Part shown: positions 33,232 to 41,774 of the stretch, piece after piece
Numbering within the stretch: the stretch's first letter is position 1
Layout of the letters: each line of letters begins with the position of its first letter
Source: JBBROS01 sp038229135
GTDB taxonomy: Bacteria; Pseudomonadota; Alphaproteobacteria; Acetobacterales; Acetobacteraceae
DNA length: 50,166 nucleotides
Assembly: GCA_038229135.1 (NCBI GenBank)
Contig: JBBROS010000026.1
Coordinates: 1-50,166 of the forward strand
Direction: 5' to 3'
Notes under the pieces: generated by a model
Seen by the model: the letters and a program-made list of their open reading frames with translations, nothing else
Told to the model about the DNA's origin: nothing
Databases searched by the model: none
Position numbers and translations under genes: made by a program

Positions 33232-34047
33232 TCAGCCATGTTGGGGGCTCCAGCGCAGCAGCCGCTGCCCGAGCGTCTGAACGGCGAGGTCCGAGAGGAA
33301 CCCGAGCAGCCCGATGACCGCCATGCCGGCCACCACCACGTCCGTGCGGGAGAGCTGCCGCCCATCCATGATCATGGCGCCGAGCCCCGTCTGCACCCCG
33401 GTCATCTCGCCCACCACGATGACCACCCAGGCGAAGCCAAGCCCCAGCCGCAGGCCTGTGAAGATGCCGGGCAGGGAGGCGGGCAGCACCACCACGGGGA
33501 ACATCCGCGCAGGCGACACGCCGAGCATGGACGCCGCCTCGAACAGCCGCGGCTCCACGGAACGGACGGCGAAGATGGTGTTGACCAGCACCGGGAAGAA
33601 CGCGCCGAGGGCCACGAGGAAGAAGGCCGAGCGTGCGCCGAGCCCGAACAGGATCATGGACAGCGGCAACCAGGCCGTGACGGGGATGGGCCGCAGCAGC
33701 TGCAGCAGCGGGTCGAGCAGGGCGTTCGCCAGCTTCAGCCGCCCGATGAGCATGCCGAGCGGGAGCGCCACGAGGCAGGCCAGCCCGAACGCTCCATAGA
33801 CGCGGCCGGCCGAGGCCAGGACGTGCGCCGGCAGCCGCCCGCTGAACGCGTCGCCTTCGTCGCCCACCATCAGGTCCGCGAGCGCCGCCGCCACGTCCCC
33901 GGGTGAGGGGATGAGCGAATAGGCCTGCCCCCGCGTCGCCAGCCACCAGGCGAGCAGCAGCGCGCCGGGCACGACCAGGCCCAGCAGGCGCCGGGGCAGC
34001 GCGTGCGGCTGGGCCGGGCTGGGGGCAGGGGCGACCGTCGCGCTCAA
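33232..34047 (-). CDS. ABC transporter permease (SsuC/TauC-like)
   Basis: 271 residues from TTG 34047, which overlaps the preceding stop as TTGA. About six membrane segments are visible. The cytoplasmic EAA loop reads EAASMLGVSPARMFPVVVLPASLPGIFTGLRLGLG, the coupling site for the ATPase. The family imports nitrate, sulfonates, taurine or pyrimidine-like compounds. No standard start (ATG or GTG) occurs closer to the first membrane segment. Confidence 0.9.
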   Translation of the reverse strand: MSATVAPAPSPAQPHALPRRLLGLVVPGALLLAWWLATRGQAYSLIPSPGDVAAALADLMVGDEGDAFSGRLPAHVLASAGRVYGAFGLACLVALPLGMLIGRLKLANALLDPLLQLLRPIPVTAWLPLSMILFGLGARSAFFLVALGAFFPVLVNTIFAVRSVEPRLFEAASMLGVSPARMFPVVVLPASLPGIFTGLRLGLGFAWVVIVVGEMTGVQTGLGAMIMDGRQLSRTDVVVAGMAVIGLLGFLSDLAVQTLGQRLLRWSPQHG

Positions 34048-34988
34048 GTGGCGGCGCTGACCTGGTCCGAGAAGCGCGGCTCGAAGAAGGTGGCGAAGTC
34101 GGGCAGGGCGCGGATCTGCTTCAGCAGCAGCATCTGCTCGGCGTAGGCGCGGGCCTGCTGGATCATGAGCGGCGTCATCTGCCAGTTCAGCTCCACGTTC
34201 GGTGCCGCCGCGCGCACGGCTGTCTCGTTCATGCCGAGCTTGGCCACCGTCATGGCCGCCATCGCGTCCGGGTTGCCCATGGCGTAGGCACTCGCCTGCC
34301 GCTGCAGCTTCACCATGGCCTTCGCCAGGTCTGGCTTGGTCTCGACGATCTCCCGCCGCGTGGCCAGGATCATGTTCAGGCTGCCCATGGTGGTGGAGTA
34401 GGGATACTCCACCAGCTTGCCCACGCCCGAGGTGAGCGACAGGCCCGGGCCGGGCTCGGCGCCGACATAGGCGTCCACGTCGCCACGGGCCAGGGCCGCA
34501 TGCATCTCGCTGAAGCCCACCCGGACAGGCGTGATGTCGCGCACCGACATGCCCTCCATCCGCAGCCGCTCGAGCACGAACACCTCCTGCGTGGAGCCCG
34601 GCGCGATGGCGACGCGCTTTCCGCGCAGGTCGGTCAGCTTCTCGATCGGGCCAGCCTTCGCAGCGATGATGGCCATGCCCTTGTTGCACTGGGACCCGAT
34701 GACGACCACGGGCTGGCGCGCGGCCGCACCCAGGGTGGCGGCGGCGATGCCGAAGGTGCCGAAGTCGACCGTGCCGCTGACCACGGCGTCCTTGCCGTCG
34801 GGCGGGCTGTCGAACGGGATCACTTCCACCGTCATGCCCTCGGGCAGGAAGCGCTCGTAGAAATACGGCGTGATGGCGTGGATGAGCTTCAGCGTGCCCA
34901 TCTTGACCACGGTGGCCGCGCGGGCGTGCCGCAGGACGAAGGGCGAGGCGAGGGCGCCTGCGAGGGCAGCGCGGCGGGCGACGAGCAT
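34044..34988 (-). CDS. ABC transporter substrate-binding protein (SsuA/TauA/NMT1-like)
   Basis: 314 residues from ATG 34988 with AGGA eight bases upstream. The N-terminus MLVARRAALAGALASPFVLRHARA is an export signal with a paired Arg, followed by VVKMGTLKLIHAITPYFYE. DFGTFGIAAATLGAAARQPV and LRGKRVAIAPGST are typical NMT1/SsuA blocks. Ligand unknown. Together with the permease, ATPase and formamidase-like hydrolase it suggests uptake of an amide, ester or sulfonate. It lies 37 bases downstream of mazG. Confidence 0.88.
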   Translation of the reverse strand: MLVARRAALAGALASPFVLRHARAATVVKMGTLKLIHAITPYFYERFLPEGMTVEVIPFDSPPDGKDAVVSGTVDFGTFGIAAATLGAAARQPVVVIGSQCNKGMAIIAAKAGPIEKLTDLRGKRVAIAPGSTQEVFVLERLRMEGMSVRDITPVRVGFSEMHAALARGDVDAYVGAEPGPGLSLTSGVGKLVEYPYSTTMGSLNMILATRREIVETKPDLAKAMVKLQRQASAYAMGNPDAMAAMTVAKLGMNETAVRAAAPNVELNWQMTPLMIQQARAYAEQMLLLKQIRALPDFATFFEPRFSDQVSAAT

Positions 34989-35025
34989 GCGGGTGATCCT
35001 GTCGAGGGGTGGGGCGTCCTCCACG

Positions 35026-35826
35026 CTATGCAGTTTTCGTGCCCCGACGCTCGTCCTGTTTCACACCTTGCCATTCGGCCTCCATTGCCTCGAGCGTGCT
35101 GTCCGCCGGAGTCGTCCCCTGGGCGGCGAGCCGCGCCTCGACGGCCTCGAAGCGGCGGGTGAACTTGTCGGTCGCATGCTGGAGGCATGCCTCGGGGTCG
35201 AGGCCGAGTTTGCGGGCCAGGTTCGCGGCCACGAACAGCACGTCGCCCAGCTCGTCGGACAGGCGTGCCGGGTCGGCGGTGGGCAGCTCGGCGCGAAGCT
35301 CGGCTACCTCCTCGTCCATCTTGTCCAGCACGTGTGCGGCGTCGGGCCAGTCGAACCCGACGCGGGCGGCGCGCTCCGTCACCTTCAGGGCACGGGTCAG
35401 CGCGGGCAGGGCGGTCGCGACCCCGGCCAGCGCGCCGTGCTGGCCGCTCGCCCGTCGCTCCGCCTGCTTCTGCGCTTCCCAACCGGCACTCGCCTCGGAC
35501 GCAAACACGTGCGGGTGCCGTCGGAGGAGCTTGTCGGCGATGGACCGCGCCACGTCCGCGAACGCGAACAGCCCGGCTTCCTCGGCCATCCGTGCGTGAT
35601 AGACGACCTGGAACAGCAGATCGCCCAGTTCGCCCGGTAGCGCCGCCCAGTCCGCACGGCCGATGGCGTCGGCCACCTCGTATGCCTCTTCGATGGTGTA
35701 GGGCGCGATGGTCTCGAAGCGCTGCGCCTGGTCCCAGGTGCAGCCCGTGTCCGGGTGGCGGAGGGCCGCCATGATGGCGAGCAGGCGCGCCATTTGCTGG
35801 GCTGGGTCATCGACCGCATAATGCAT
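35026..35826 (-). CDS. mazG: Nucleoside triphosphate pyrophosphohydrolase MazG
   Basis: 266 residues, the usual two-domain length. The first MazG domain carries IEEAYEVADAI near 45-55 and GELGDLLFQVVYHARM near 65-80, the EExxE and ExxD metal sites. The second has KMDEEVAELRAEL and DELGDVLFVAANLARKL. MazG hydrolyses NTPs and dNTPs to monophosphates, cleaning the nucleotide pool. The ATG lies inside an AT-rich palindrome (35817-35832). Confidence 0.93.
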   Translation of the reverse strand: MHYAVDDPAQQMARLLAIMAALRHPDTGCTWDQAQRFETIAPYTIEEAYEVADAIGRADWAALPGELGDLLFQVVYHARMAEEAGLFAFADVARSIADKLLRRHPHVFASEASAGWEAQKQAERRASGQHGALAGVATALPALTRALKVTERAARVGFDWPDAAHVLDKMDEEVAELRAELPTADPARLSDELGDVLFVAANLARKLGLDPEACLQHATDKFTRRFEAVEARLAAQGTTPADSTLEAMEAEWQGVKQDERRGTKTA

Positions 35827-35832
35827 ATTATG
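35817..35832. promoter_or_regulatory. AT-rich palindrome over the mazG start codon
   Basis: CATAAT-GCAT-ATTATG is a perfect inverted repeat that contains the mazG ATG. Ten of its 16 bases in the arms are A or T, striking in a sequence near 70 % GC. It could be an operator or a translation-blocking hairpin; no partner regulator is evident. Confidence 0.35.
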
Positions 35833-35861
35833 GAAACTCTCGACCGCAACCGAGCCCGCGC

Positions 35862-36656
35862 TCAACCGGGCACGTCCATCACGAGCCCGTCCTGCCCCGG
35901 CTCGAAGCCCGGCGGGCAATGCCGCACCATCCAGGCCCAGTCGATGTCGTGCCCCATGTGTGTCAGCACCACGCGCCGCGGCCGCACCCGCTCCGCCCAC
36001 GCCACGACCTGGTCCAGCGTCGAATGCGTCTTGTGCCTGGCGCGCTGGAAGCAATCCACGACCCACGTATCCACGCCCTCGAGCATCGACAGCGCGCCGT
36101 CGTCCAGGTGTACCACGTCCGTGGAATAGGCGAACCCGCCCACGCGCACCCCGAGCGTCGGCAGGAAGCCGTGGTCCTGCTCGAACACTTGCACCTCCAT
36201 CCCTGCCATGGACACGACCCGCCCAGCAGAGACCTCCTGCGGCACGAGCACTGGACGATAGAACCAGGGTGGCGTCCAGGGCTTGAAGGCGTAGTCGAAC
36301 CGGGCCTGGATCTCGCCCAGCGTGCGAGCCGTCGCAAAGGCGTCCAGCGGCCGGTTCGCGACCCGGTTCAGGATCCGCACGTCGTCGATGCCGAGCACAT
36401 GGTCCGCATGCGCGTGCGTGAACAGGATGGCATCGACGCGGGGCACGCCGCAGGCGAGCAGCTGCTGCCGCATGTCCGGCCCGGTATCCACCAGCAACCG
36501 CTGCCCATCGGCGCCCTGGATGACGATCGAGGACCGTGTCCGCCGGTTGCGCGGCTCGGCCGGGTCGCAGGCGCCCCAATCGCCGCGGCCATCTGCCCCG
36601 CCGATCTGCGGCACGCCCGCGGACCCCCCGCAACCGAGCATCGTGACCACCGGCAT
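35862..36656 (-). CDS. MBL-fold metallohydrolase (PhnP-like)
   Basis: 264 residues. LGCGGSAGVPQIGG at 7-20, a zinc-knuckle-like CDPAEPRNRRTRSS, the HAHADH signature at 81-86, FAYSTDV and LTHMGHD are all features of the PhnP/RNase Z-related phosphodiesterases. It probably cleaves a cyclic or phosphodiester substrate. The ATG shares one base with the tatD stop (TGATG), so it follows tatD in the same operon, a common alphaproteobacterial arrangement. Confidence 0.88.
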   Translation of the reverse strand: MPVVTMLGCGGSAGVPQIGGADGRGDWGACDPAEPRNRRTRSSIVIQGADGQRLLVDTGPDMRQQLLACGVPRVDAILFTHAHADHVLGIDDVRILNRVANRPLDAFATARTLGEIQARFDYAFKPWTPPWFYRPVLVPQEVSAGRVVSMAGMEVQVFEQDHGFLPTLGVRVGGFAYSTDVVHLDDGALSMLEGVDTWVVDCFQRARHKTHSTLDQVVAWAERVRPRRVVLTHMGHDIDWAWMVRHCPPGFEPGQDGLVMDVPG

Positions 36657-37429
36657 CAGGCGGCCTTCGTGAACAGGCGTCGGAAATTGGTGGTGGTGGT
36701 AGCCGCGCACTCCTCCGCGGACCAGCCCCGCAATGCGGCGAGCCCTTGGCCCGTAAGGCTCGTGAACGCCGGTTCGTTGCGCTTGCCGCGGTGCGGCACC
36801 GGCGCCAGGTATGGCGCGTCCGTCTCCACCAGAAGCCGGTCCTGCGGTATGTCGAGCACGATAGCTCGCAGCTCGGCGCTCTTTGGGAAGGTCAGGATGC
36901 CCGAAAGGCTGATATAGCCACCCAGCGCCAGCGCCGCCTCCGCAAGCGTCCGGCTCGAGCTGAAGCAGTGCAGAAGGAAGGTGAAGTTGCCGCCCTCATC
37001 CCATTCTTCCTGCAAGATACGGGCGATGTCCGCGTCTGCATCCCGCGCATGGATCACGAGCGGCATCGCCGCCAGCCGCGCCGCCTGGATATGCGAGCGG
37101 AACGAGGCCTGCTGCACCGCTCGGGGCGCCTTATCGTAGAAATAGTCGAGCCCGCTTTCGCCGATGCCGACCACTTTCGGCCCGCGCGCCATCGAGGCCA
37201 GGGTCTCGGGCGTGGGGACCGCCTGTTCGGCCACGTTGTGCGGGTGTACCCCAATGGTGCACCACACCCCCGGCAGCCGCGCCACCATGTCCACGAGCTG
37301 GCGAGACTGCCCCAGCCGCGTGCCGATCGAGACCATTTCGGCCACACCCGCTGCCCGGGCACGGTCGAGCAGCGCCGGCCGTTCCTCCGCAGGAAACATG
37401 TCTAAATGGCAGTGGGAATCGATAAACAT
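36656..37429 (-). CDS. tatD: TatD-family deoxyribonuclease
   Basis: 257 residues. The metal-binding DSHCHLD at the N-terminus, IGVHPHN, GIGESGLDYFYD, LVIHARDAD, LLHCFSS and VETDAPYLAP place it firmly in the TatD/YcfH family of metal-dependent DNases. It follows metG by seven bases; metG–tatD is a widespread pair. ATG 37429 is the first Met compatible with the family N-terminus; a longer in-frame extension would run into metG. Confidence 0.93.
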   Translation of the reverse strand: MFIDSHCHLDMFPAEERPALLDRARAAGVAEMVSIGTRLGQSRQLVDMVARLPGVWCTIGVHPHNVAEQAVPTPETLASMARGPKVVGIGESGLDYFYDKAPRAVQQASFRSHIQAARLAAMPLVIHARDADADIARILQEEWDEGGNFTFLLHCFSSSRTLAEAALALGGYISLSGILTFPKSAELRAIVLDIPQDRLLVETDAPYLAPVPHRGKRNEPAFTSLTGQGLAALRGWSAEECAATTTTNFRRLFTKAA

Positions 37430-37436
37430 TAGCGCT

Positions 37437-38975
37437 TTACGCCTCGACTTCGACGTAACGTGGGAAGACGCCCGTCGGCGCAGGCAGGACAATGCCGCCT
37501 GGCAGCGCAAATTCGAGCGCAGCCAGCGTCCGGCCGCTTTCGGGCACGCCAACCTGGTCCAGCATTCGTGCCATGCTGTCCGGCATAACGGGCTGCAACA
37601 CCGTCGCCACGGGCCGGATCACGTCGATCAGCACGCGGAGCACGAGGGCCATTCGTTCCGGGTCGGTCTTGCGGAGCGCCCAGGGCGCCTGGCGGTCGAT
37701 GTAGCTGTTGGCGGCGCGTATCACCCGCCACGCCTCCTCGATGGCGTCGCCCAGCGCAAGCCGGGCCATGTGCGTGCGCATCGCAGCCGGCAGCGCATTG
37801 GCTGCGGCCAGGAGCGTTGCGTCGTCCTCCGTGAGCACGCCCGCCGCCGGCAGCACGCCACCGAGGTTCTTGGCCACCTGCGACAGGGTGCGTTGCGCCA
37901 AGTTGCCGAGATCGTTCGCAAGCTCCGTGTTCAGCCGCCGCACCAGTGCCGTCTCGCTGAAATCCCCATCGTTGCCGAAGGGCACCTCCCGCATCAGGAA
38001 AAACCGCACGGCGTCCAAGCCGAACTTCTCCACCAGTGTCGCAGGAGCGACGACGTTGCCGATGGATTTGCTCATCTTCTCGCCCTCGACAGTCCACCAG
38101 CCCGTCGCGAACACCATCCGAGGCACGGGCAGCCCGGCCGCCATCAGGATTGCTGGCCAGATCACGGCGTGGAAGCGCAGGATGTCCTTGCCCACCAGGT
38201 GCACGTCGGCTGGCCAGAAGCGCCAGAGCGGGCTGGATACGTCCGGGTAGCCGATCGCGGTCAGGTAGTTCGTCAGCGCATCCAGCCAGACATACATGAC
38301 GTGTGCCGGATCTTTCGGAACTGGGATGCCCCAGCGGAAGCTCGTGCGGCTGACGGAGAGGTCCGTCACGCCCCCGCGGAGGAAGCTGAGCACTTCGGAG
38401 CGCCGTCCAGACGGCAGCAGCGCGTCGGGCAGCGCCTCGTAATGCGCGATCAGGCGGTCGGCGTAGGCGGAGAGCCGGAAGAAATAGCTCGGCTCGACAA
38501 CCCAGTTCACCGGCGCGCCGCTCGCCGCCGCGTAACGCGTGCCATCGGGGCGCAGGGCGGTCTCGTCCTCGGCGTAGAACGCTTCGTCGCGCACCGAATA
38601 CCAGCCCTCGTATTGGCCGAGATAGATGTCACCCCGCTCCTGCAGTCGGAGCCAGAGCGCCTGGCAGGCTGCGTAGTGCCGCGGCTCCGTCGTGCGGATG
38701 AACTGGTCGTTCGACACGCCCATCAGCGTCATCATCGCTTGAAACTCGGCCGCGACCCTGTCCGTGAAGGCCTGCGGCTCGAGCCCGGCGGCCTGCGCGG
38801 CCTGCGCCACCTTCTGACCATGCTCGTCCGTACCGGTCAGGAAGAAGACCTCGCGCCCGTCCAGCCGATGCCACCGGGCGACGACGTCCGCCGCGACGAC
38901 GGTGTTCGCGTGCCCGATATGGGGCGATCCGTTCACATAGAAGATCGGGGTCGAGACATAGAACGTCGACGTCAT
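37437..38975 (-). CDS. metG: Methionine--tRNA ligase
   Basis: 512 residues, the short form without the four-Cys zinc knuckle or C-terminal tRNA-binding domain. HIGH is at 19-22 and KMSKS near 299-303. TGTDEHGQKVA and RFHAVIWPAILMAAGLPVP confirm the family. It charges initiator and elongator tRNAs with methionine. The ATG overlaps the holB stop (ATGA), tying it to the replication genes upstream. Confidence 0.97.
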   Translation of the reverse strand: MTSTFYVSTPIFYVNGSPHIGHANTVVAADVVARWHRLDGREVFFLTGTDEHGQKVAQAAQAAGLEPQAFTDRVAAEFQAMMTLMGVSNDQFIRTTEPRHYAACQALWLRLQERGDIYLGQYEGWYSVRDEAFYAEDETALRPDGTRYAAASGAPVNWVVEPSYFFRLSAYADRLIAHYEALPDALLPSGRRSEVLSFLRGGVTDLSVSRTSFRWGIPVPKDPAHVMYVWLDALTNYLTAIGYPDVSSPLWRFWPADVHLVGKDILRFHAVIWPAILMAAGLPVPRMVFATGWWTVEGEKMSKSIGNVVAPATLVEKFGLDAVRFFLMREVPFGNDGDFSETALVRRLNTELANDLGNLAQRTLSQVAKNLGGVLPAAGVLTEDDATLLAAANALPAAMRTHMARLALGDAIEEAWRVIRAANSYIDRQAPWALRKTDPERMALVLRVLIDVIRPVATVLQPVMPDSMARMLDQVGVPESGRTLAALEFALPGGIVLPAPTGVFPRYVEVEA

Positions 38976-39928
38976 TGCGGGTGCAGCAGCTCCAGACCGG
39001 CGATCACCGCGGTCTTCTGGTCCAGGTTCAGCCGCTCGGTCTCACCCTGCAGCCGCCCCAGCGCGTGCCACACTTCGCACTGGCCCGCCAGGGGGGCTGG
39101 CGACTGGTTACGCGCGGCAGCGCGGACCCGGTCGGCGAGGCCGGCCTGCAGCAGCGTCATGAAGGTCGCGAACCCGCCTTCGCCGCGCAGCACGGCATCG
39201 GCCAACGCGTGCATGCGCGGCACCCGCACCGGGGCGGCCAGTGCCTCGTCGGCGATGGCGGCCAGCGCTACCGCCCCCTCCCCGGCCAACGCCACCGCCC
39301 GGCCCGGTGCGCCCGCAGCCATCGTGGCCAGCCTCGCACGGGCTGCGTCGTCCTCGTCCGGCAGCAGATGCGCCAGCGCGGCCCGCATCGGCTCGGGCGG
39401 AAGCGCATCGAGCCGCAGGCGGCGGCAGCGGCTGCGGATGGTCGGCAGCAGCCGCCCCGGCGCATCCGTCGTCAGGAACAGGATCGATTGCTTCGACGGT
39501 TCCTCGAGGATCTTCAGCAAGGCATTGGCCGAGCTCGCATTCATGTCCTCGGCGCCATCCAGCACAACCGCCCGCCAGCCACCCTCGCCGGGGGTCAGCC
39601 GCATGAACGGCACGATCGCCCGGGTCTGCTCCACGGCGATGCCGGTCCGCATTTTCTTGCGCTTGGGGTCGAACTCGCGCTCCACCCCCAGCACGTCCGC
39701 ATGCGCCCCCGTGGCGATGCGGCGGAACACGGGGCTGGCCGGGTCGAGCGCGCGCTCCCCGCCCATCAGCCGCCGCACCAGGTGCCAGGCCAGAGTCGCC
39801 TTGCCGACCCCCTCCGGACCGCTCAGCAGCCAGGCATGGTGCAGGCGGCCCGCCCCGAGTGCGGCAAGGAAGGCCTGCTCGGCCGCCTCGTGCCCGAACA
39901 GCGCCGGGTTCTCGCGTGGGCTCAGCAC
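38972..39928 (-). CDS. holB: DNA polymerase III delta-prime subunit
   Basis: 318 residues from GTG 39928, which starts inside the last codons of tmk. HHAWLLSGPEGVGKATLAWHL is the P-loop region (GKAT in place of GKST, usual in alphaproteobacterial delta-prime), followed by VLDGAEDMNASSANALLKILEEP and FLTTDAPGRLLPTIRSRCRRL. The subunit is part of the clamp loader. A tmk–holB–metG order is standard for the group. Confidence 0.93.
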   Translation of the reverse strand: MLSPRENPALFGHEAAEQAFLAALGAGRLHHAWLLSGPEGVGKATLAWHLVRRLMGGERALDPASPVFRRIATGAHADVLGVEREFDPKRKKMRTGIAVEQTRAIVPFMRLTPGEGGWRAVVLDGAEDMNASSANALLKILEEPSKQSILFLTTDAPGRLLPTIRSRCRRLRLDALPPEPMRAALAHLLPDEDDAARARLATMAAGAPGRAVALAGEGAVALAAIADEALAAPVRVPRMHALADAVLRGEGGFATFMTLLQAGLADRVRAAARNQSPAPLAGQCEVWHALGRLQGETERLNLDQKTAVIAGLELLHPQ

Positions 39929-40527
39929 AGGCGCGCCTGCACCGCGGCCCGGAGCGCGGCCTGCACCTCCTCCAGCGGTCCATCCGCGTCGATCGGCACC
40001 ACGCGCCGCGGCTCGGCCGCTGCGATCTCCTCGAACCCGGCTGCCACGCGGGCATGGAACGCCTCGTCCAGCAATTCGTAGCGGTCCTTCCCCCGGCCCC
40101 GCGCCACCAGCCTCGCTGCCGCCACCACCGGGCTCACGCGGAGCAGCAAGGTCAGATCCGGCCGCCGCGGCAGCAACGCCGTGAGCCCCGCGATCAGCGC
40201 CCGGTCCGCGCCCAGGCCATGGCCCTGATACGCCATCGTGCTGTCCGCGAACCGGTCGCACACCACCACCATCCCCGCCTCCAGCGCCGGCTCCACGCTG
40301 CAGGCCAAGTGCTCGGCGCGAACGGCGAAATGGAGGTGGACCTCCGCTGTTGCCGCCCAGCGATGAGTGCCGGACAGCAGCAGCCCGCGCAGGATCTCGG
40401 CCCCGGCGCTGCCCCCCGGCTCCCGCGTCAGCAGCGTGGGCCGGCCTTCGCCCACCAGCCACCGGGCCAGCAGGCGTGCCTGCGTGCTCTTGCCAGCCCC
40501 CTCCCCGCCCTCGAGCGTGATGAACAG
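39922..40527 (-). CDS. tmk: Thymidylate kinase, no standard start codon
   Basis: 201 residues if begun at CTG 40527. The P-loop FITLEGGEGAGKSTQARLL is at the very N-terminus, TREPGG and VVCDRFADSTMAYQG follow, and the lid has VARGRGKDRYE. The enzyme phosphorylates dTMP to dTDP and is essential. No ATG, GTG or TTG lies in frame between the dacC coding region and the P-loop; candidates are CTG 40527 or GTA 40533, the latter overlapping the dacC stop as GTAA. No clear ribosome binding site is seen, so coupling to dacC is likely. Confidence 0.9.
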   Translation of the reverse strand: MFITLEGGEGAGKSTQARLLARWLVGEGRPTLLTREPGGSAGAEILRGLLLSGTHRWAATAEVHLHFAVRAEHLACSVEPALEAGMVVVCDRFADSTMAYQGHGLGADRALIAGLTALLPRRPDLTLLLRVSPVVAAARLVARGRGKDRYELLDEAFHARVAAGFEEIAAAEPRRVVPIDADGPLEEVQAALRAAVQARLC

Positions 40528-40529
40528 CT

Positions 40530-41762
40530 TTACGACCCGGTCACGTAGCGCGACACCACCGCCATCGCCCGCCCTGGCAGGCCCAGCCGCGCCACGTCGG
40601 CCCCCGCCAGCAGCGGCATCTCCATCGAGGGCACACCCTGGCCCGATACCACGAGCTTGCCCAGCACGTCCCCGCGCGCGACCGGGGCCGGCACCGGGCT
40701 TTGATACTCGATGGCGATCTTCGCACTCCGCCGCCACTGCCGCGGCATGGTCAACACCACGTCCCGCCCGCCCACGAGCGGCACGGCGGGGCGGCTGCCC
40801 AGCCACACCTTGGCATTTTCCACCGTGTCCCCAGCCGTGAACAGCGTCACGTTCTCGAACTCGCGGAAGGTCCATTCCAGCAGCCGCTCGCTCTCCTCGG
40901 CGCGCTGATGCATTGAGGTCAGGCCGTTCACCACCACGATCACGCGCCGCCCGGCCCGCTGCGCGCTGGCCACGAGCCCGTATCCGCCCTCGTCCGTGTG
41001 CCCCGTCTTCAGCCCGTCCGCGAGGCCCTTCTGCACGAGCGGGTTGCGGTTCTCCTGACTGATATTGTTGTACTTAAACGACTTCTCGCTATCGTACCGG
41101 TAGTACTCCGGGAAATCCGTGATCAGCCGCCGCGCCAGCGTCGCGATGTCCCGGCAGGACATGCGCTGGTTCACATCGGGCCAGCCGGTGCTGTTGCGGA
41201 AGGTGGCGCGGGTCAGCCCGATCTCGCGCGCCTTCTGGTTCATCAGCTCGGCGAACCCCTCCTCGGAGCCCGCGATGGCCTCGGCCAGCACGATGCAGGC
41301 ATCGTTGCCCGACTGCACGATCATGCCGCGGATCAGCTCCTCGACCTTCACGGACCCGTTCAGCGGCACGAACATCTTCGAACCCTGGGTCTTCCATGCC
41401 TTCTCGCTGACCGGCAGCTCCTGCTGCAGCGTGAGGCGGCCCGACTTCAGCAGGCCATAGACGATGTAGGCGGTCATGAGCTTCGTCATGGACGAAGGCG
41501 GCATCGGCGTGTCGCCCTCCTTCTCCAGCAGGGTCGCGCCGGTGTTGTAGTCCATGATCAACGCCCACTTGGCGGCGGTGTCGAGCGGGCCGAGCGGGGT
41601 TTGCGCCGGGCTGCCGGTGGGCGCCGGAGCAGGCGGGACGCGGCGGTTCGGGACGCGGCGGCTTTGCGCGGCGGCAGGACCTGCCAACAGCGGCGCCAGC
41701 GCGAGCGGGGCCGCGAGAACAACCCGGCGACCAGGGCGGCGATCAGGGCGGCGATCAGGCAT
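40530..41762 (-). CDS. dacC: D-alanyl-D-alanine carboxypeptidase (DacA/DacC type)
   Basis: 410 residues. An Arg-rich start and hydrophobic core (RRVVLAAPLALAPLLAGPAAAQ) form the export signal. The penicillin-binding motifs are intact: SSMTK with Ser91 and Lys94, SGN at 151-153 and KTGHTD at 252-257. The C-terminal PBP5-type domain follows. It trims the terminal D-Ala of peptidoglycan side chains in the periplasm. Upstream lies the rlpA-like gene, 12 bases away; downstream tmk begins at or just beyond its stop. Confidence 0.92.
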   Translation of the reverse strand: MPDRRPDRRPGRRVVLAAPLALAPLLAGPAAAQSRRVPNRRVPPAPAPTGSPAQTPLGPLDTAAKWALIMDYNTGATLLEKEGDTPMPPSSMTKLMTAYIVYGLLKSGRLTLQQELPVSEKAWKTQGSKMFVPLNGSVKVEELIRGMIVQSGNDACIVLAEAIAGSEEGFAELMNQKAREIGLTRATFRNSTGWPDVNQRMSCRDIATLARRLITDFPEYYRYDSEKSFKYNNISQENRNPLVQKGLADGLKTGHTDEGGYGLVASAQRAGRRVIVVVNGLTSMHQRAEESERLLEWTFREFENVTLFTAGDTVENAKVWLGSRPAVPLVGGRDVVLTMPRQWRRSAKIAIEYQSPVPAPVARGDVLGKLVVSGQGVPSMEMPLLAGADVARLGLPGRAMAVVSRYVTGS

Positions 41763-41774
41763 GACGACTCCGTT

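Noticed and set aside
36656..37552. Longer TatD start at 37552
   Set aside because: It would overlap metG by over 100 bases and add a basic stretch unlike TatD; ATG 37429 gives the standard MFIDSHCHLD start.
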